Origin: Callorhinus ursinus
Taxonomy: Eukaryota > Chordata > Mammalia > Carnivora > Otariidae
DNA length: 64,000 bases
Reading direction: 5' to 3'
Assembly (NCBI RefSeq): GCF_003265705.1
Contig: NW_020313005.1
Coordinates: 14,906,979 to 14,970,978, forward strand
A program made the translations under genes and the position numbers. The notes beneath the pieces are model-generated. The model was not told where the DNA came from and made no database searches. It saw nothing but the letters and a program-made list of their open reading frames with translations. Shown here piece by piece: positions 1 through 12,000 of this stretch. Position 1 is the stretch's first letter, and each line of letters begins with the position of its first letter.

Positions 1-1165
1 AAAATTTGAACAGTCAGAACAGGTTACTTTAAATTATCAATTCTGAGAAACTAAAAGAATAAAGAAAAATAAACAGAATCGAAGAGATTTATGGGACATG
101 ATCAAATGACCATATGCATATTATGGGAATCCCAGAGTGAGAAGAGGTACAGAAAAGAGCAAAGAGATTATTTGAAGAAATAATGGTCAAAAACTTACCA
201 AATGTGAGGAAAGGCACTGACCTACAAATCAAAGGTCTATGAATTCTCTGTAGGATCATCTTAGAGACCCACACTGTAGCACATTATAATTAAAGCATCA
301 AACATGAGAGACAAAGAATCTTGAAAGCAACAACAACAAAAATGATTCACCATGTACAAGGGAGCCCCTATAAGATTATCAATAGATTTCTCAGCAGAAA
401 TTTTGCAGCCCAGAAGACAGTGGAATGATACATTTAAAGTACTGTATGGTGACTAACATAACATAATAAAATAAAATAAAATTTAAAAAATAAAGTACCA
501 AAAGAAAAAAAACTATCAACAGAGAATTCTATATCCCTAAAAACTTTTTTTTCAAAAATCAGTGAGAAATTAATACATTCACAGATAAAAGTTAAAGGAG
601 CTTATTATCACTAGACGGGTCCTACAAGAAATGAGAGGATGATAGCCAGTAACTCAAAGCCATACAAAAAATTCTCCAGTAAGGATAAATATATGGACAG
701 ATATAAAAAACAAATATTAGTGTAATTTCAGTTTATAACTCCACTTTTTATTTTTCTACAGGATTTAGGAGACAAGTATAAAAATAATTCTAAATCCATG
801 ATAACAGGTATACAAAATATAAAAATGGAATTGTGGCATCAATAAGATAATGTGGAGTAGGAAGTTATAAAGGATTAGAGTTTTTGTATTTAAGTTTAGC
901 TGGAACCAATTTAAAATAGATTGCCATAGCTTTAGGATGTTCTATGCAATCCCCATGACAACCCTTAAAAATATCCATGGAATATACACAAAAGGAAAGG
1001 AGAAGGTAATCAAAAGTTTCAGTATAAAAAAACAACTAGGTACAAAGAAAGGCAATAATGAAAGAAATGAGGAGTACAAAGGCCATAAAACTGACAAAAC
1101 AAATAGCAATATAGCAATAGTAAATCCTTTCCTATCAGTAATTGCTTTATATGTTAAGTGTCCAA
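1..1165 (+). repeat. HAL1-like half-LINE fragment (L1 ORF1-related), 5' end outside window
   Basis: The sequence reads like a degraded L1 ORF1 on the plus strand: 'gagatttatgggacatgatcaa', then 'gcattatgggaatcccaga', 'aagaaataatggtcaaaaac' and 'gacaaagaatcttgaaagca'. An A-rich 3' tract without ORF2 follows (about 700-1165). ORF1 followed directly by a 3' tail is the arrangement known for HAL1. No open frame survives. The left end is cut by the window. It could instead be an internally deleted L1. Confidence 0.55.
443..490 (+). mobile_element. 48-bp micro-insertion resembling an L1 3' end
   Basis: A 48-bp piece beginning 'tgtatggtgactaacataac' and ending in an A-rich tail interrupts the HAL1-like sequence. 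It is flanked by the direct repeat TAAAGTAC (435-442 and 491-498). Removing the insert and one repeat restores the expected order of the surrounding repeat. The body resembles the last bases of carnivoran L1 3' ends. The duplication is seen directly; the L1 source is inferred. Confidence 0.5.
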
Positions 1166-1459
1166 CAGCAGTATAATGGATAAATAAATCATGGTATATT
1201 ATCATGGAATTCTATATTATGTTTTTTTAAACATAGGAAATGATATTGTTTCTATGTTTCTGCCAATGCTGATATCTTTCTAAACTCCTGATGTTTTAAA
1301 AACCCCTCCAGAAAAAGAAATCAAAAAGAATAAGAGCAAGAGATATGTGATAAATGCATGTATGTCGATAGCCCTATCACCACAAGATTCTGGTGCTGGT
1401 AATATATAAGACATTGAAGCTACAAGACTATCCCTCTCCGTGTTGTTTACCAAGGTGTA
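1166..1459. other. Unassigned AT-rich stretch
   Basis: No gene, RNA or clear repeat is recognised. About 60 bases near 1165-1230 faintly resemble an L1 3' segment ('cagtataatggataaataaatc'-like), which is too weak to call. Confidence 0.4.
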
Positions 1460-1965
1460 GTAGATTAAATATGGCTGTCAACCCTTTTCTATGGCTCCTT
1501 TTGAGAAGTAAAGTCTAATTCCTTTCTTTTTGAATCTTGGATAGTTGTAGTGATTTGTTTCAGCTGTATAATGTGGTGAAAGTTACATTTGGAGATATTC
1601 AAGGTGAGGATATAAAACAGCCTGCAGCTTTCACCTAAATCTCTTAGAACAACTATTCTAAGTGAATATTGATACCATGAAAAAGCTGTATGACTCTGAG
1701 ATAGCCAGGCTGAGGAGGCCATGTGTAAGTTCTCCAGTCAATAATCCCAGATGAGTATAGCTTCCAACCATCCCTGCAAAACTGCCAGGACATGTAAGCA
1801 AAGCTATTAAGGCTCTCAGACCTGCCCATCCACCAGCTAAGTCCTACTGAGTAACCTCAATCTATGCCACAAGTAGCAGAAGAATTACCAGAGGAACTGT
1901 CTAAATTCTTGAGTCATAAACTGTGAGCTATAATAAAATAGCTATTATTTTAAGTAACTAAATCT
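1460..1965 (+). repeat. MLT1-type LTR (ERVL-MaLR), 5' member
   Basis: The order of features matches MLT1: 'ccttttgagaagtaaagtct', 'gcctgcagctttcacctaaa', 'gaggccatgtgtaagttctcc', then 'actgtgagctataataaaat' with an AATAAAA-like polyadenylation signal and the terminal 'taagtaactaaatctta'. It is heavily diverged. A second, partial LTR with a similar 3' end lies at 3425-3650 in the same orientation. Confidence 0.6.
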
Positions 1966-1976
1966 TACAGTGATTA

Positions 1977-2045
1977 CATATATATATCCTATATATATTA
2001 TACACAGAAATTATATATATATATATATCTCATATATATATATAT
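1977..2045. repeat. Imperfect (AT)n / (TATATA)n tract
   Basis: Runs of TATATA are broken by CCT, TATACACAG and CTC. This is a low-complexity tract between the MLT1 LTR and its putative internal sequence. Confidence 0.9.
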
Positions 2046-3424
2046 GGTTTGGGTTGGGTGGCAAACAGAAGCTAGAAGGTCCTCAAGGAGACCACTAGTG
2101 AAAGATAGAAGGACAGGGAGAAAATTTTTTTGGAGGCGGAATGCAAGGGAACTTGTGTTATATAGCAATAAAATTTGAAAATATTTTTGCCTGCAGTAAT
2201 GTGGAATGAGGAACCTAATAAACTGGTGGATTTACAAAGATTTCTAGGCAGTACGTCAAAAGTGCCAATTGGTTTCTCATTGCAGCCCATAACAAGATAT
2301 GGATAAAGAAAAATATAGTAAAAAAGCTCTCAAGCAAAATTTAGAGATAAAGGATTAAGGACTTGCCAGGTTCTACAAGAGAACTCTTTCTCATTCCCAG
2401 TCTCCCTAGAGCCAAAAAGCTCAAAGAATAAACAATAACCTCAAGGTAAAAATCATCTCAAAGGGTATCTATGAGCCCTTTTGCCAAGACTTCAGAAATA
2501 TTTCAGGGTATGTCTTATGGATGCTCCTAACTAGAGAAAAAGTGTCAAGGATGTTAGCCTACACAACACTGTCTCTCTGTACAAGCCAGGAAGAGATTGT
2601 CTTAAAGAGATTTGTGAGTATAACTTTTGCTAGTGGACAACAATATACTTATATGAAATAAGATCACAGAAGCCCACAAAGTTCTTAAGAAATTGTATTA
2701 ATAAATGCACCATCAACTTGGACTAAAAAGAACAGAGACTATTTAAAATAAAGAGTCCTCTGGGTCCACAACTTTTCATAAGCAACCTGAGAAAGTTTTC
2801 CAGCTGCAAATATAGATCATTTCTTATATAGGGAAGGTGATTCAGAGGGCAGAAACAAGATTTAAGGGGCACCTGGGTGTTTCAGTCATTAAGCGTCTGC
2901 CTTCTGCTCAGGTCATGATCCCAAGGTCCCGGGATCAAGCCCTGCATGGGGCTCCCTGCTCCACAGGAAACTTGCTTTTCCCTCTCCAACTCCCCCTTTG
3001 CTTGTGTTCCCTCTCTCACTGTGTCTCTCTCTGTCAAATAAATAAATAAAATCTTTAAAAAAAAAAAAAAAGAAAGAAAGAAACAAGATTTAAGAGGGCA
3101 TAGCCAAGAGTCACAAGTAGTCAGTTCTGGGTAGCAGAACTAGGCTCTAATTAAGGAATTAGTAGTGTGTGCTTATCTGGATTTCAGAGTTGCTATGACC
3201 TACATATTCTCCCCCTTACTAAAGTGGAGTATCTATTGTGGTTATCCTATATCTGTTCCACTATTGCCTATTTGGTGTAAGGCGGACAGATAACTTGTCT
3301 TTTTAGTACTTAGGCCTTTAGATTGAAAACTATACATGAAAAAGTATATCCAGGAGAGTCATCTGCTCCTGGACCTGATTTAGGTGATGATATCTGGATT
3401 TAGATAGTGATGTCCAGGCATTAT
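2046..3424 (+). repeat. Probable MaLR internal sequence (decayed), carrying a SINEC
   Basis: Lying between two same-orientation MLT1-like LTRs, this stretch contains motifs I associate with MLT1/THE1 internal DNA. Examples are 'tttctcattgcagccc' near 2270 and, near the 3' end, 'ccttactaaagtggagtatc' and 'tgcctatttggtgtaa'. MaLR internal regions carry only gag-like remnants, and no frame is open. The call depends mostly on position and weak similarity. Confidence 0.4.
2867..3078 (+). mobile_element. SINEC (tRNA-derived CAN SINE) with 16-bp TSD
   Basis: The tRNA-related head starts 'ggcacctgggtgtttcagtc' and is followed by 'tctgctcaggtcatgatccc', a pyrimidine-rich CTCTCT region and an AAATAAATAAAATC plus poly(A) tail. 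The target-site duplication AGAAACAAGATTTAAG is perfect at 2851-2866 and 3079-3094. It lies inside the MaLR internal region. Confidence 0.95.
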
Positions 3425-3650
3425 TTTCAAGGCGCCAGATACAAGTGAAGCCATTTGAATCCTCCAGACTTGCCTATCTGCCAGGCAAGAACAACTAAAT
3501 AACCTCAGTCAACACCACAAGGAATAGAAGAATCACCCACTTGAACTCTGCATGAGCTCCTAACCCACAAAATTATGTTATAATAAATTGATTGTTTTAA
3601 GCCAATAAATTTTGGGGTAGTTTGTTACACAGCAGTGGAAAGCCAGAACA
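3425..3650 (+). repeat. MLT1-type LTR, 3' portion
   Basis: 'aagtgaagccatttgaatcc', 'gttataataaattgattgtt' and 'ttttggggtagtttgttaca' match the 3' half of MLT1 LTRs, including the terminal 'cagcag' block. The 5' half is missing or too diverged to recognise. Confidence 0.6.
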
Positions 3651-4010
3651 CAAGGCTTATGTGTATGCCACATAAGACTTTTTTCATCCTGTCTTATACT
3701 TTACCTGTTTCCTATCTATATATCTTGTCAGAATGTAATTTCTTCAAAAGAAATAGTGCCTTAATCATGGTTGTATCCTTCACGGCACTTAGCACAGTCC
3801 CCAGTCTACTTTAGGTACCCAACATGGCAAAATTAGGACCAGACCCAGGTGGGTTTCTGTTTTCACTTCTTCCAAAAGCACCTTTTAGTTCTTTCTCTAA
3901 TTCTAAACATTGCGTTACTGAGTGAGCATATAAAGGTGCAAGACTGAACCTTTGTCACAATCTGTAGGAAAAAAAAAAAAGTGGAAAATTACAGAACAGT
4001 GTTGGTTGCG
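3651..4010. other. No feature recognised
   Basis: The sequence looks unique, of mixed composition, with a 12-base A run near 3968. No open frame or RNA motif stands out. Confidence 0.5.
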
Positions 4011-5330
4011 GAGTACCTGACCCAGTAAGGGGAACTTAGGAAATGTTTCCAAGAAAAAACAGGATAATCTAAGCCTTAAATAATGATAGGTGATTTAAAA
4101 AATGAAGGGTGGAGATGGACATTTTACTAAGAGGGCAGAGTATGTACAATGAGAAAGGTGCATGAGAGAATCATTTACTCTGGAAACAGCAGGTAGAACA
4201 TGATGACTCACTGGAGCATGGAGCAGTTGTGGAAAATTGGCAGGGAGTAGTGCTAGGAAAGTCAGCAGGACTTTGTACCCCATTTTAGGATTTTAAATCA
4301 AAGGCAATGGTAATCTGTTCGAAGATTTGAGCAATAGATGGAAAAAAGCCCATTAATGTTTGGAAAAGTTTGCCCCAGTAGCAGTAGCAGAAGCCATGAG
4401 AGCAATCCAGACAGGACCCAATGTGGGTGAGAACTCAGGCAGGGACAGCAGAGATGGAGAGAGGATAGGGCATACTCATGAGGCATTTATAACGCAGAGT
4501 TAGTAGGACTTGGTGTGGCAGTAACAAGAAGTAACCAGAAAAAATTCAGGTTACAGATTTGGGTAAAAGAGAGAGAAGGAGAGATGGGAGGCTGGAGGTA
4601 AGATAGAGTCAGTTGAGGTATATGTTAGAGAGAAAGCCTATGATTAGAGCTGGAAACTGACAGGAAATTCTAAGTCCAGCTCAAATATGTTGCATTCCAG
4701 TTCCCTGTGCAGCATCATCTGGAGATATACAGTAGGCTGCTCCAGTTCACAAGAGGCCATGGGGCTGGAGATTCAAATTCAGGAGTGCCTTGGTGGTGAC
4801 TACACCCACATGGTTTTGCATGAGAACAATCATGGAGAATGCAAAATGGACCAATGTGTGGGTGGAAGGATGCAATCTGGAGGCACTGAGAAGTTGCACC
4901 TTAGGGAAAAGGAAACTGCTGGTAGAGCAATGCCACATAGAGCAAGGACATTTATGTGGGGCAAGGGGAGGCCTTAAAAGTTTCAAATGCAGGACATAGT
5001 CATGTGCTTCAAATGCCATAAACATTGATGTTTAGTACGTTCAAGTGGTTGTGGCAAGTGAGAACAAATTTGTATGTTGAAAAGGGTAATGTCAATTGTA
5101 TGGTGTGTGGGAGGAGGGTTTCAATACAATCAGCAAAGACTTTATTTTTCCTTTCAAGGGAAGTATATTTTTTAAAATGGCCAAGGGACCTAAGTAAGCA
5201 TGCTCTGACTGAGTGCATGACCTGGAAAAGCAAGGACCATCCCTCCTGAGATATTCTGCAAGGGACCCATGTTCTCAGGGAAGAGGAGGGTAAGAGTGAG
5301 GTAGAGAGAAATGGGGAACACTCAGTAAGG
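4011..5330 (+). repeat. Ancient purine-rich mammalian interspersed repeat, unclassified
   Basis: Phrases such as 'aagtttgccccagtagcagt', 'gagcaatccagacaggaccc' and 'catggggctggagattcaaa' follow the order of a long mammalian-wide repeat that I recognise by texture but cannot name safely. Related fragments in the same orientation occur at 9640-9900, 11636-12000, 12555-12680 and 31793-32480. Short frames on both strands here have no recognisable domain, and I do not regard them as genes. Confidence 0.35.
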
Positions 5331-5684
5331 AGGTTATTGCTTGTTTTGTTTTGTATTTATTTTTCTAAGTGGCATAACCACTTTCCAGAGCAAATGGTTA
5401 AAATGTTTGAGAGGGGTTGTCACAGACAAACCATAGAAAAATTAGAGTGACACATGACTGGAAAACCTAGGAGGCAATACAGAATTGGGAACTCTGACAC
5501 TTGGGGTAATAGCTATATATATTAAGGCTGCTTCATCCATACCTTGGAAACATCAGGTTGAAAAATGACTGAAAGCATTTTCTTTAGAAATTAATTTTTC
5601 CTTATCTAGAGCAGTGAAATCACCATGAATTTTCCATTTTTCATTGGGGTCTCTAAATTTTACAAAATAAAATGCCATGAAATT
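5331..5684. other. No feature recognised
   Basis: AT-rich unique-looking DNA without recognised repeat or coding signal. Confidence 0.5.
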
Positions 5685-5895
5685 TAACAGAATAGGTTCT
5701 AGAATAAGACTGCTCACAGTCAGCTCCTGAATCCACCATTTATTAGCAACTTGAACTTGAGAAACTTTCCTATTTCCTAATGTTCTTGGCTCAAAGGTTT
5801 TTTGGAGGATTAAATGAGATAATGCATGAAAAACACTTACAATGCCTGATTCAGAGTAAGTATTACATAGCTGTAGCTGATTATTATTACTAATA
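5685..5895 (+). repeat. MIR SINE
   Basis: Order and spacing follow MIR: 'aagactgctcacagtcagct', 'tccaccatttattagcaact', 'gaggattaaatgagataatg' and 'aatgcctgattcagagtaag', then 'attattatta'. It is strongly diverged, as expected for this old tRNA-core SINE. Confidence 0.65.
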
Positions 5896-6122
5896 ATAGT
5901 TATTTTCCACTGGGCCCTCCAGGAGCTTCTTTGGAGATTTGCCTATGAACAGGGAAGGGCAGAAACTGTTGAGTACACAGCACAAGCCAGAATGCCTTCT
6001 GCCATGAGAGGGGCTCCCAGCTGGTTTCTTTGACTATGACACTAATTTTAGGTGCCTTCTCTATTTTACTAATCTAACTCTTATGCTATCAAAGCAAAGG
6101 AATAGGAGAATGAAAATGATAA

Positions 6123-6295
6123 ATTTTTATTGGGGGGCAGGGAGGGAGAGAGGAAGAGGGAGAGAGAGAATCCTTAGTAGGCTCCAAGCACAGCACAAAG
6201 CCCCACACGGGGCCTAATCTCACAACATCGAGATCATGACCTGAGCCGAAATCAAAAGTCAGACACTTAACTCACTGAGCCACCCAGGTGCCCCA
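6123..6295 (-). mobile_element. SINEC on minus strand with ~10-bp TSD
   Basis: On the reverse strand it begins 'ggggcacctgggtggctcag', continues with the CAN SINE body and ends in a short T/A tail. The repeat AAAATGATAA flanks it at 6113-6122 and 6296-6305. The pyrimidine region appears as GGGAGAGAGAG on the plus strand. Confidence 0.9.
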
Positions 6296-6344
6296 AAAAT
6301 GATAATTCCTTTAAGAAATAAGGGAATCTTCACTTAATGTTCTT

Positions 6345-6475
6345 TATACACAGAATAAATAATTTTAGGAGAATTTCAATCAATCTAAGAAATATTATTT
6401 TACTTTATCCTTATAACAAACTTGTCAGATCAATGCACTATCCCCATTTTACTGATGAGGTTCTGAAGTCCTCCT
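6345..6475 (-). repeat. MIR fragment
   Basis: 'ttatccttataacaaacttg' and 'tatccccattttactgatga' match the reverse complement of the MIR 3' half. The element is partial. Confidence 0.45.
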
Positions 6476-7584
6476 GTAGGGTATGGTAGGATCTCATTTT
6501 ACCCACCTTCCATGGCTGCCCCATGAGTATCCATGGTCCCAAGGAGAGAGAGAGTATCTTCCTGGTGCACGACAATAACCATGAGATCACTCAGGAATTC
6601 TTCACACAGAAATTTCTTTCGGTAACTCAAAGGAGTCATTTCTCAACAATGTCAAGGGTATACCACCAAGGCATTCCTGAGGGCTGCTCTGGGCTCAGAA
6701 AGAGTAGGTAAAAGGAAACTACTGCTTCTTCTTCCCCCTCCCTCTCTTTCTCTTCATTCTCTCAACCTTAGGAGCCAGTCAGTGCCCTGGCCTGCTCCTA
6801 AGATAATGACTGAGTGGACCCAGGAAAAATTATTTCTGCAGTGGAGATAGCAGTGTGGTCCAACTGCCAATGAATCCTCCTAACAAGGTGCTCCTTGACA
6901 CAGGACACTTTAATGAGCCTTCCCAGATCTGTGTCCTGATACTGGGGCAGAGGGAGAAAGAGAATGATGAGATGCCCCTCTCACAGGAACAGGGAGAAAT
7001 AATGCACATGGTCAGAGGGCAGCTGGTTCAACAAAAATATAAACCTCTCATTAGGAATCAACTGCTTCTTGGCAATGAGAGGGTGATTGGCAGAGGCTGG
7101 AGGTAGAGAGAAAAGGAGAAGGAGGGAGGGGTTGTGTACAGCTGCAGAGGGAAAACCCATAGCTGTGTTCCTATAGCAGGTCTGTATTTGCTTGCCATGG
7201 ACTTGACCTCCACTGCCTCCAACACCTGATCCGTCCTAGTAAGAGTAAGGGTAGATGATGTATTCTTCATCTCAACCATGACTCTCTGGGAGATAAATTT
7301 ATCTGCCTCTCTGGAGAATGTATTTGAGTGATTTAAACAGCAGAAATCTCCATGAAGTAAATAGATCCAGAAATACAGATTGTACTCAGAATAGATGAAA
7401 TTTTACCTTGGCTTTTGGTGTTATGCACCTTTATGTACATCCAGATTTGTTACTTGTAGTTTATCTGCCAGAGGAGTACACTGAAAGAAGTTGCTTTTAC
7501 TAGCACCTGTCTGCACATGTGGCAGTCTGGTTTCCATTCTGTATAAAGAGAATATGACAGGTATGCATAGCAGAGCATTTAAGA
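6476..7584. other. No feature recognised
   Basis: Unique-looking DNA. Short open frames (for example 83 codons at 6855-7106) show no domain, splice context or conservation that I can assess, so none is annotated. Confidence 0.45.
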
Positions 7585-7760
7585 AATAATTTGGAGGTAG
7601 GGAAGTAGCCTGGTGGAATACAATGAGCATTGGGCTGGAGTCCAGTTGAACATCCTATGCTGGGTACCATTCTCACTGTGCAACTTTAGACAGCTATGCA
7701 ACCTGCTGGACTCATTTCATTAAAGGTAAAATGATGAGATTACCCATCAGTAGTAGACTA
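7585..7760 (+). repeat. MIR3/THER1-like tRNA-core SINE
   Basis: 'tagcctggtggaatacaatg', 'attgggctggagtccagttg' and 'tcatttcattaaaggtaaaa' follow the layout of MIR-family SINEs with a tRNA-like head. It is decayed. Confidence 0.45.
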
Positions 7761-7834
7761 GAAAAATATGGTATTTTCAGCAAAAGGCAGTAAACTGCAA
7801 TAAGCAGCAATAATCCACAACAATCCACCAACAT

Positions 7835-8135
7835 ATAAATGGATTTCATAAGCATAATGTTGAAGGAAAGAAGCCAGACGTAAACAAGTACATATTGTAT
7901 CACTCAATTTCAGTAAAGTACTAAATGGATTAAACTAATATATGTTAGATATATTAGTTGCCCCTAAGAGGGGCATGGCTACAAAAGAGCTCAAGCAGGG
8001 CCACTAGGGTGCTGGCCATTTTGGTTTCTTGATCTGAGTGCCAATTATGTGGATGTGTTCAGTTTATGAAAATTGACCAATCTATATATTTAATATATGT
8101 ACTTTTCTGTACTTAAAGTATACTTCAGTAAACAG
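7835..8135 (+). repeat. Old L1M 3'-end fragment
   Basis: 'gaaagaagccagacgtaaac', 'tacatattgtatcactcaat' and the terminal 'gtatacttcagtaaac' resemble the 3' UTR of old L1M elements in sense orientation, with an internal deletion or divergence. Confidence 0.45.
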
Positions 8136-8139
8136 AAAA

Positions 8140-9639
8140 CAGGAGTGAGGACAAGAATAAATTGAATAATTTGTGGAGTTTCATCCAGCCCTAACAGACC
8201 ATCTTTCTAGTTTGTTAATCATTACAGCTTTTTGTTTCTCTTCTTTTTAATGCTTCCTTCCCTTCCTCTGATGCTTTTTTCATCAGTATATAAAGATTCA
8301 GGGGTAGATTGCACAGAATAGAATGGGGGATTTAGTGCCTTCACTTGGCTTCCTGTAAGCAGCTCTAACCTCAGGCTCAGTGGAAAAGGGGCCTGGGCCC
8401 ATGGGTTTCCATCAGGCTTGGTTTTATCAGTAAATGTAGATGATTGTCATTTCTGTATCCCTAGTAGACAGTTCTCAATCTAATCCTTATCTCTGAGCAG
8501 AAAAATCGAAACTGTTCTAGGATTTGGTAGTTTGTAAAAATCATTATAAGTGAAAAAGCAATTTTTTATTTTCTATGAACAGATATGATGAACTATATTT
8601 TTTCTCATTACCTTCTTTAGTTTGATGCCCAACATTCACGGCAAGCACAGGGTGTTTTGCCCTTGATTAAGATGTGCTATTTTAAGATGTTTGCTGCATT
8701 GGGTATGGATTTATGCAGCTTTTGACACCTTCTCCCCTAGCTCTCTCTTTGAAATAGTGAAGCAGCTGTCTGAGTAAAACTCTAAGGTCTGGAGCTAATG
8801 AATAGAGGTGTGTTTTGCTCTGAGAGTGGAGGACAACAATTTTGATCTCTCTTTACCCTCCATCTAAATCCTGTAGCATTTGCTTTATATCTGATGGAGA
8901 ATAAAAGGCAACTCTGCTCCTGAGTTGAGTAAATCTCAGAGTTAGAGGTTTTCAGCTCGGTGGGTTAGCCAATAGTCTATAAATCAGTTATGCACATGAC
9001 TTTAAAGTTAAGATGAAATTTCCAGTCCAAAATCAGGCAAAAGTTATGGGGTGAACTTCTCACTGGCACATAGCCTAAAACTCAATATTTAGGCAAAGTA
9101 AATGGCTCAAAGTTTGGAATGGCATTTGGGAACCAGAAGGGCAAGGTCATTGCAGGGAAATTAGGGCAGGCTGGAACACTAAAGAAAAGACAGCTCAAAA
9201 ACTAGCAACTCCCACCTCAGTCAAAAATAGGAACCTATCTTAGATAGGAGAGCCTCCTGGCTGAATCCAGTGACTGGAAGACAGGGGAAAGGGAGGAGTG
9301 CAGAGAGCAGAAAGCCCACCACCCAGGAAAACTGTCAATATAACTTTTTCAAAAGCGGCAACTGTCACTGGCTGCCTATTGGTTCATATCTAAGTTACTC
9401 AAAACTTACTTATCGAGCATCTACTACCTGTCAATATCAGGCAGTGTTTTGAGGTACTGAGAATACAAATGGGAAACTGTTTCATAGGTTCTGCTGACAG
9501 AACAGCATACAGATGGCATGGGCATTCAAGGGTAGAAAAACAACAGTGCATGGGAGTCCAAGAGTGTCCACAGGTTAGCACTGCTGTGAGATAGAGGAGG
9601 AAGGACATTGCAATGCTATGCCATGTTTGTGAAACATTG
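8140..9639. other. No feature recognised (1.5 kb)
   Basis: Unique-looking sequence with no recognised repeat, RNA gene or coding exon. No splice-bounded frame with recognisable protein similarity was seen. Confidence 0.5.
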
Positions 9640-9900
9640 ATGATGTAATCCATTCACTGGACAAATAGTTATTGAGCACTGTGTTCAGTATATGGCATAT
9701 GACACAGGACAGATGTGATCCCCACTGCTAGAGGTTACATCCTGGATAGGAAACAGCTGCTCATGCATAGAGAGTATTCCAGGAGAACCCTAAGAGAAAA
9801 ATCATTCAATGTAGGCAATGACAGAACCATGGTGATAGTGGTGATCTATGACATAGGAAGGAGTTTGGAGTTTATCCTAAGAGCACTGGGAAGCCATTGA
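9640..9900 (+). repeat. Ancient interspersed repeat fragment, unclassified
   Basis: 'caaatagttattgagcactg' followed about 190 bases later by 'ggagtttatcctaagagcac' and 'gggaagccattgaagtgg' matches the layout of the ancient repeat described at 4011-5330. Confidence 0.4.
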
Positions 9901-10429
9901 AGTGGAATGATAACATGAGTAAGAAATTGAGTTTCTGGAGGAAAGAGAAAAAGCGAAGGACTCCTGAGATACTTATGCCTTTTTTATTTTCACATGCACC
10001 ATATCCAGTGACTTCCATCCTCTCTCCCCATTAGCTACAACCTCATCACAACCAAACTGGAAAAAGAGAGTGGGGAGACCAAGGCTATCTTCCTGTCTCA
10101 CCCAATGCTCCACCACCCTCACTGTAAATGAATGGAATGAGGTGAACTAGTTCCTATGATGCTCAGACATGGTCTTCCAACTCTTTAGGAACATCTGATC
10201 TTACCTAAGGAGCTACCTGCAGGCAGCTTGGGAACCAAGGAACAGTCTTTTAGTCCAGCATGGCAAGGCTTCTTCAGCCCCTGTCAACAAATAAGAGAGA
10301 TAATGGTCTTGCTTCTTCACATTATGTTGTGTTCAGCGTTTTCCAACCATCATCAGAAAGAAATTAAAGCAATGAATATCAGTTTGAGGTTTAAGCAGTG
10401 AGAGGTATGCTCTAGGACATTTCTTAATG
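9901..10429. other. No feature recognised
   Basis: Unique-looking DNA; nothing supported. Confidence 0.5.
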
Positions 10430-10770
10430 GGGTGTATGAATCAGGATAATTACCACCACTAGAAAACCACAAAATCTCAACAGATTAACATAAGAATGTA
10501 TATTTTTCACTCATACAAATTATGATGTGTCTTGAGAAGCTCTCTTTTCCAGGGAAGCTCTTTTCTTCTCTGTGACATTACTCAGCCATCCAGGCTGTTT
10601 TGACTTGTGGCCCAGTCTTCTCAAAATGTGGTCTCTTTAGCCACAAAAAGGTTGGGGGCCGGGGGGATGAATGGAGCTGGCACACCAGCTTTTAACTGTC
10701 TCAGCCTCAATTGAAGCTTATAGCCAGAACACATTGGCCAAAGTGAGTCACATGCCCCAACCCAACTGTA
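10430..10770 (-). repeat. Possible ancient LTR fragment (MaLR-like)
   Basis: Read on the minus strand the segment has the texture of an old MaLR-type LTR: plus-strand 'aaccacaaaatctcaacaga', 'tatttttcactcatacaaat' and 'cagaacacattggccaaagt', then 'gtcacatgccccaacccaac'. Family assignment is uncertain. Confidence 0.35.
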
Positions 10771-11447
10771 AAGTAAACTAGAAAAACTAGACGAAAACAA
10801 GATATTCCATTAAATTAAATTTCTGCCAAATTCCAGTGCTGAAAAGTAGACAGAGCAAAGAACTGTCTGACCCACTACCTAAGGCTCTCTGAGACACTGC
10901 TGTAAACAGCACATCACTTCCTGGCATGTCAATCCTGTCCTGGACTTTGAGATCACAATTTTTCCCATCAGGGGATTTAAGAAGGATCAGGCCATGGGCT
11001 AGCAACTGTGCATAAATTAGTTCTTGATTTTGTTTAGAACATGCTTGACTGAAAAATAAATATTTGCTAATTGAGTAAATTAATATTATTGCTGATTTGG
11101 CTTTTTTCTTGATCCCTTGTTCAAGTTTATAGATCTTACCTTACCTTACCTTGTCCCTGGTCACCTAAGTGCCTATCTTGGTGCCAGGATCCTAGCTTTT
11201 CTTAGCTTCTCTGAAGTCTTTTCATACCCCTCTGTAATAAAACCAAGCATCTTTCACTATGTTTTCACCTTCCAGCTGATTTGTTTATTATTAACCCCAT
11301 GCATATGGAGTAAACTTCTGTGCCCTCTAATCCTTGCACTTTGCCAACAGAAGGAGTATTAATCTGATGGGACATAATCAAAATCATTGACCAGATGACG
11401 ACTAATAATGTGTGAGAATCACTGTGCATAAAAAGGACTATCCATCC

Positions 11448-11448
<1 letters not shown>
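10771..11448. other. No feature recognised
   Basis: Mixed unique-looking DNA. It includes three tandem CTTAC copies near 11138-11152. Confidence 0.5.
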
Positions 11449-11493
<45 letters not shown>

Positions 11494-11563
11494 ATCTATC
11501 TATCATCTATCTTTCTATCTATCATCTATATCATCTATCTATCATCTATTTATCTCTATGTCC
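11449..11563. repeat. (TCTA)n tetranucleotide microsatellite
   Basis: A perfect TCTA run covers 11449-11492, followed by interrupted units (ATCATCTATC, CTTTCTATC) to about 11563. A related GATA tract lies at 21765-21820. Confidence 0.97.
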
Positions 11564-11635
11564 TCTCCTTCTTCTCTCTAGCCCAGAGAAACTCAATTTC
11601 CTCTTTTCTAGTCTCACCTTTAATTTTATATTCAG

Positions 11636-12000
11636 GCACCATCTAAGGTGCTGGGATCACAGTGGAGAAATAAAACAGACATTGACCTGCTTTCATGGGG
11701 ACTTGAGTGTAATGAAGGAGGTGGACATAAACAACTGAATTTTAAAAACTGGTTACATATCATGATAAGTGTTGCAAAGGAAATAAACAGCAGTGGTCAG
11801 AGAAATAATTTAAGTAGAGAAAACTGAAACCTCTTTTCTATGAAAAGATCTTTAGGCTTATTTCTGAAGGATGGCTGGTGAGAAGTTAGGAAGGAATGGA
11901 GGGAAGAGTTTCCAAGCATAGGGAACAACATTACCTAAACCTTTGGAGCAGGAACCAGGAAAAATTCAGCAGGTTGGATCTAGAAGTTTAGGTTATATGG
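11636..12000 (+). repeat. Ancient interspersed repeat fragment, unclassified
   Basis: 'gtgctgggatcacagtggag', 'tgataagtgttgcaaagg' and 'ggagcaggaaccagg' follow the texture of the ancient family seen at 4011-5330 and 31793-32480. Confidence 0.4.

Noticed and set aside
11412..11738. 108-codon frame with YLSIYLSI repeats
   Set aside because: Translation of the (TCTA)n microsatellite.
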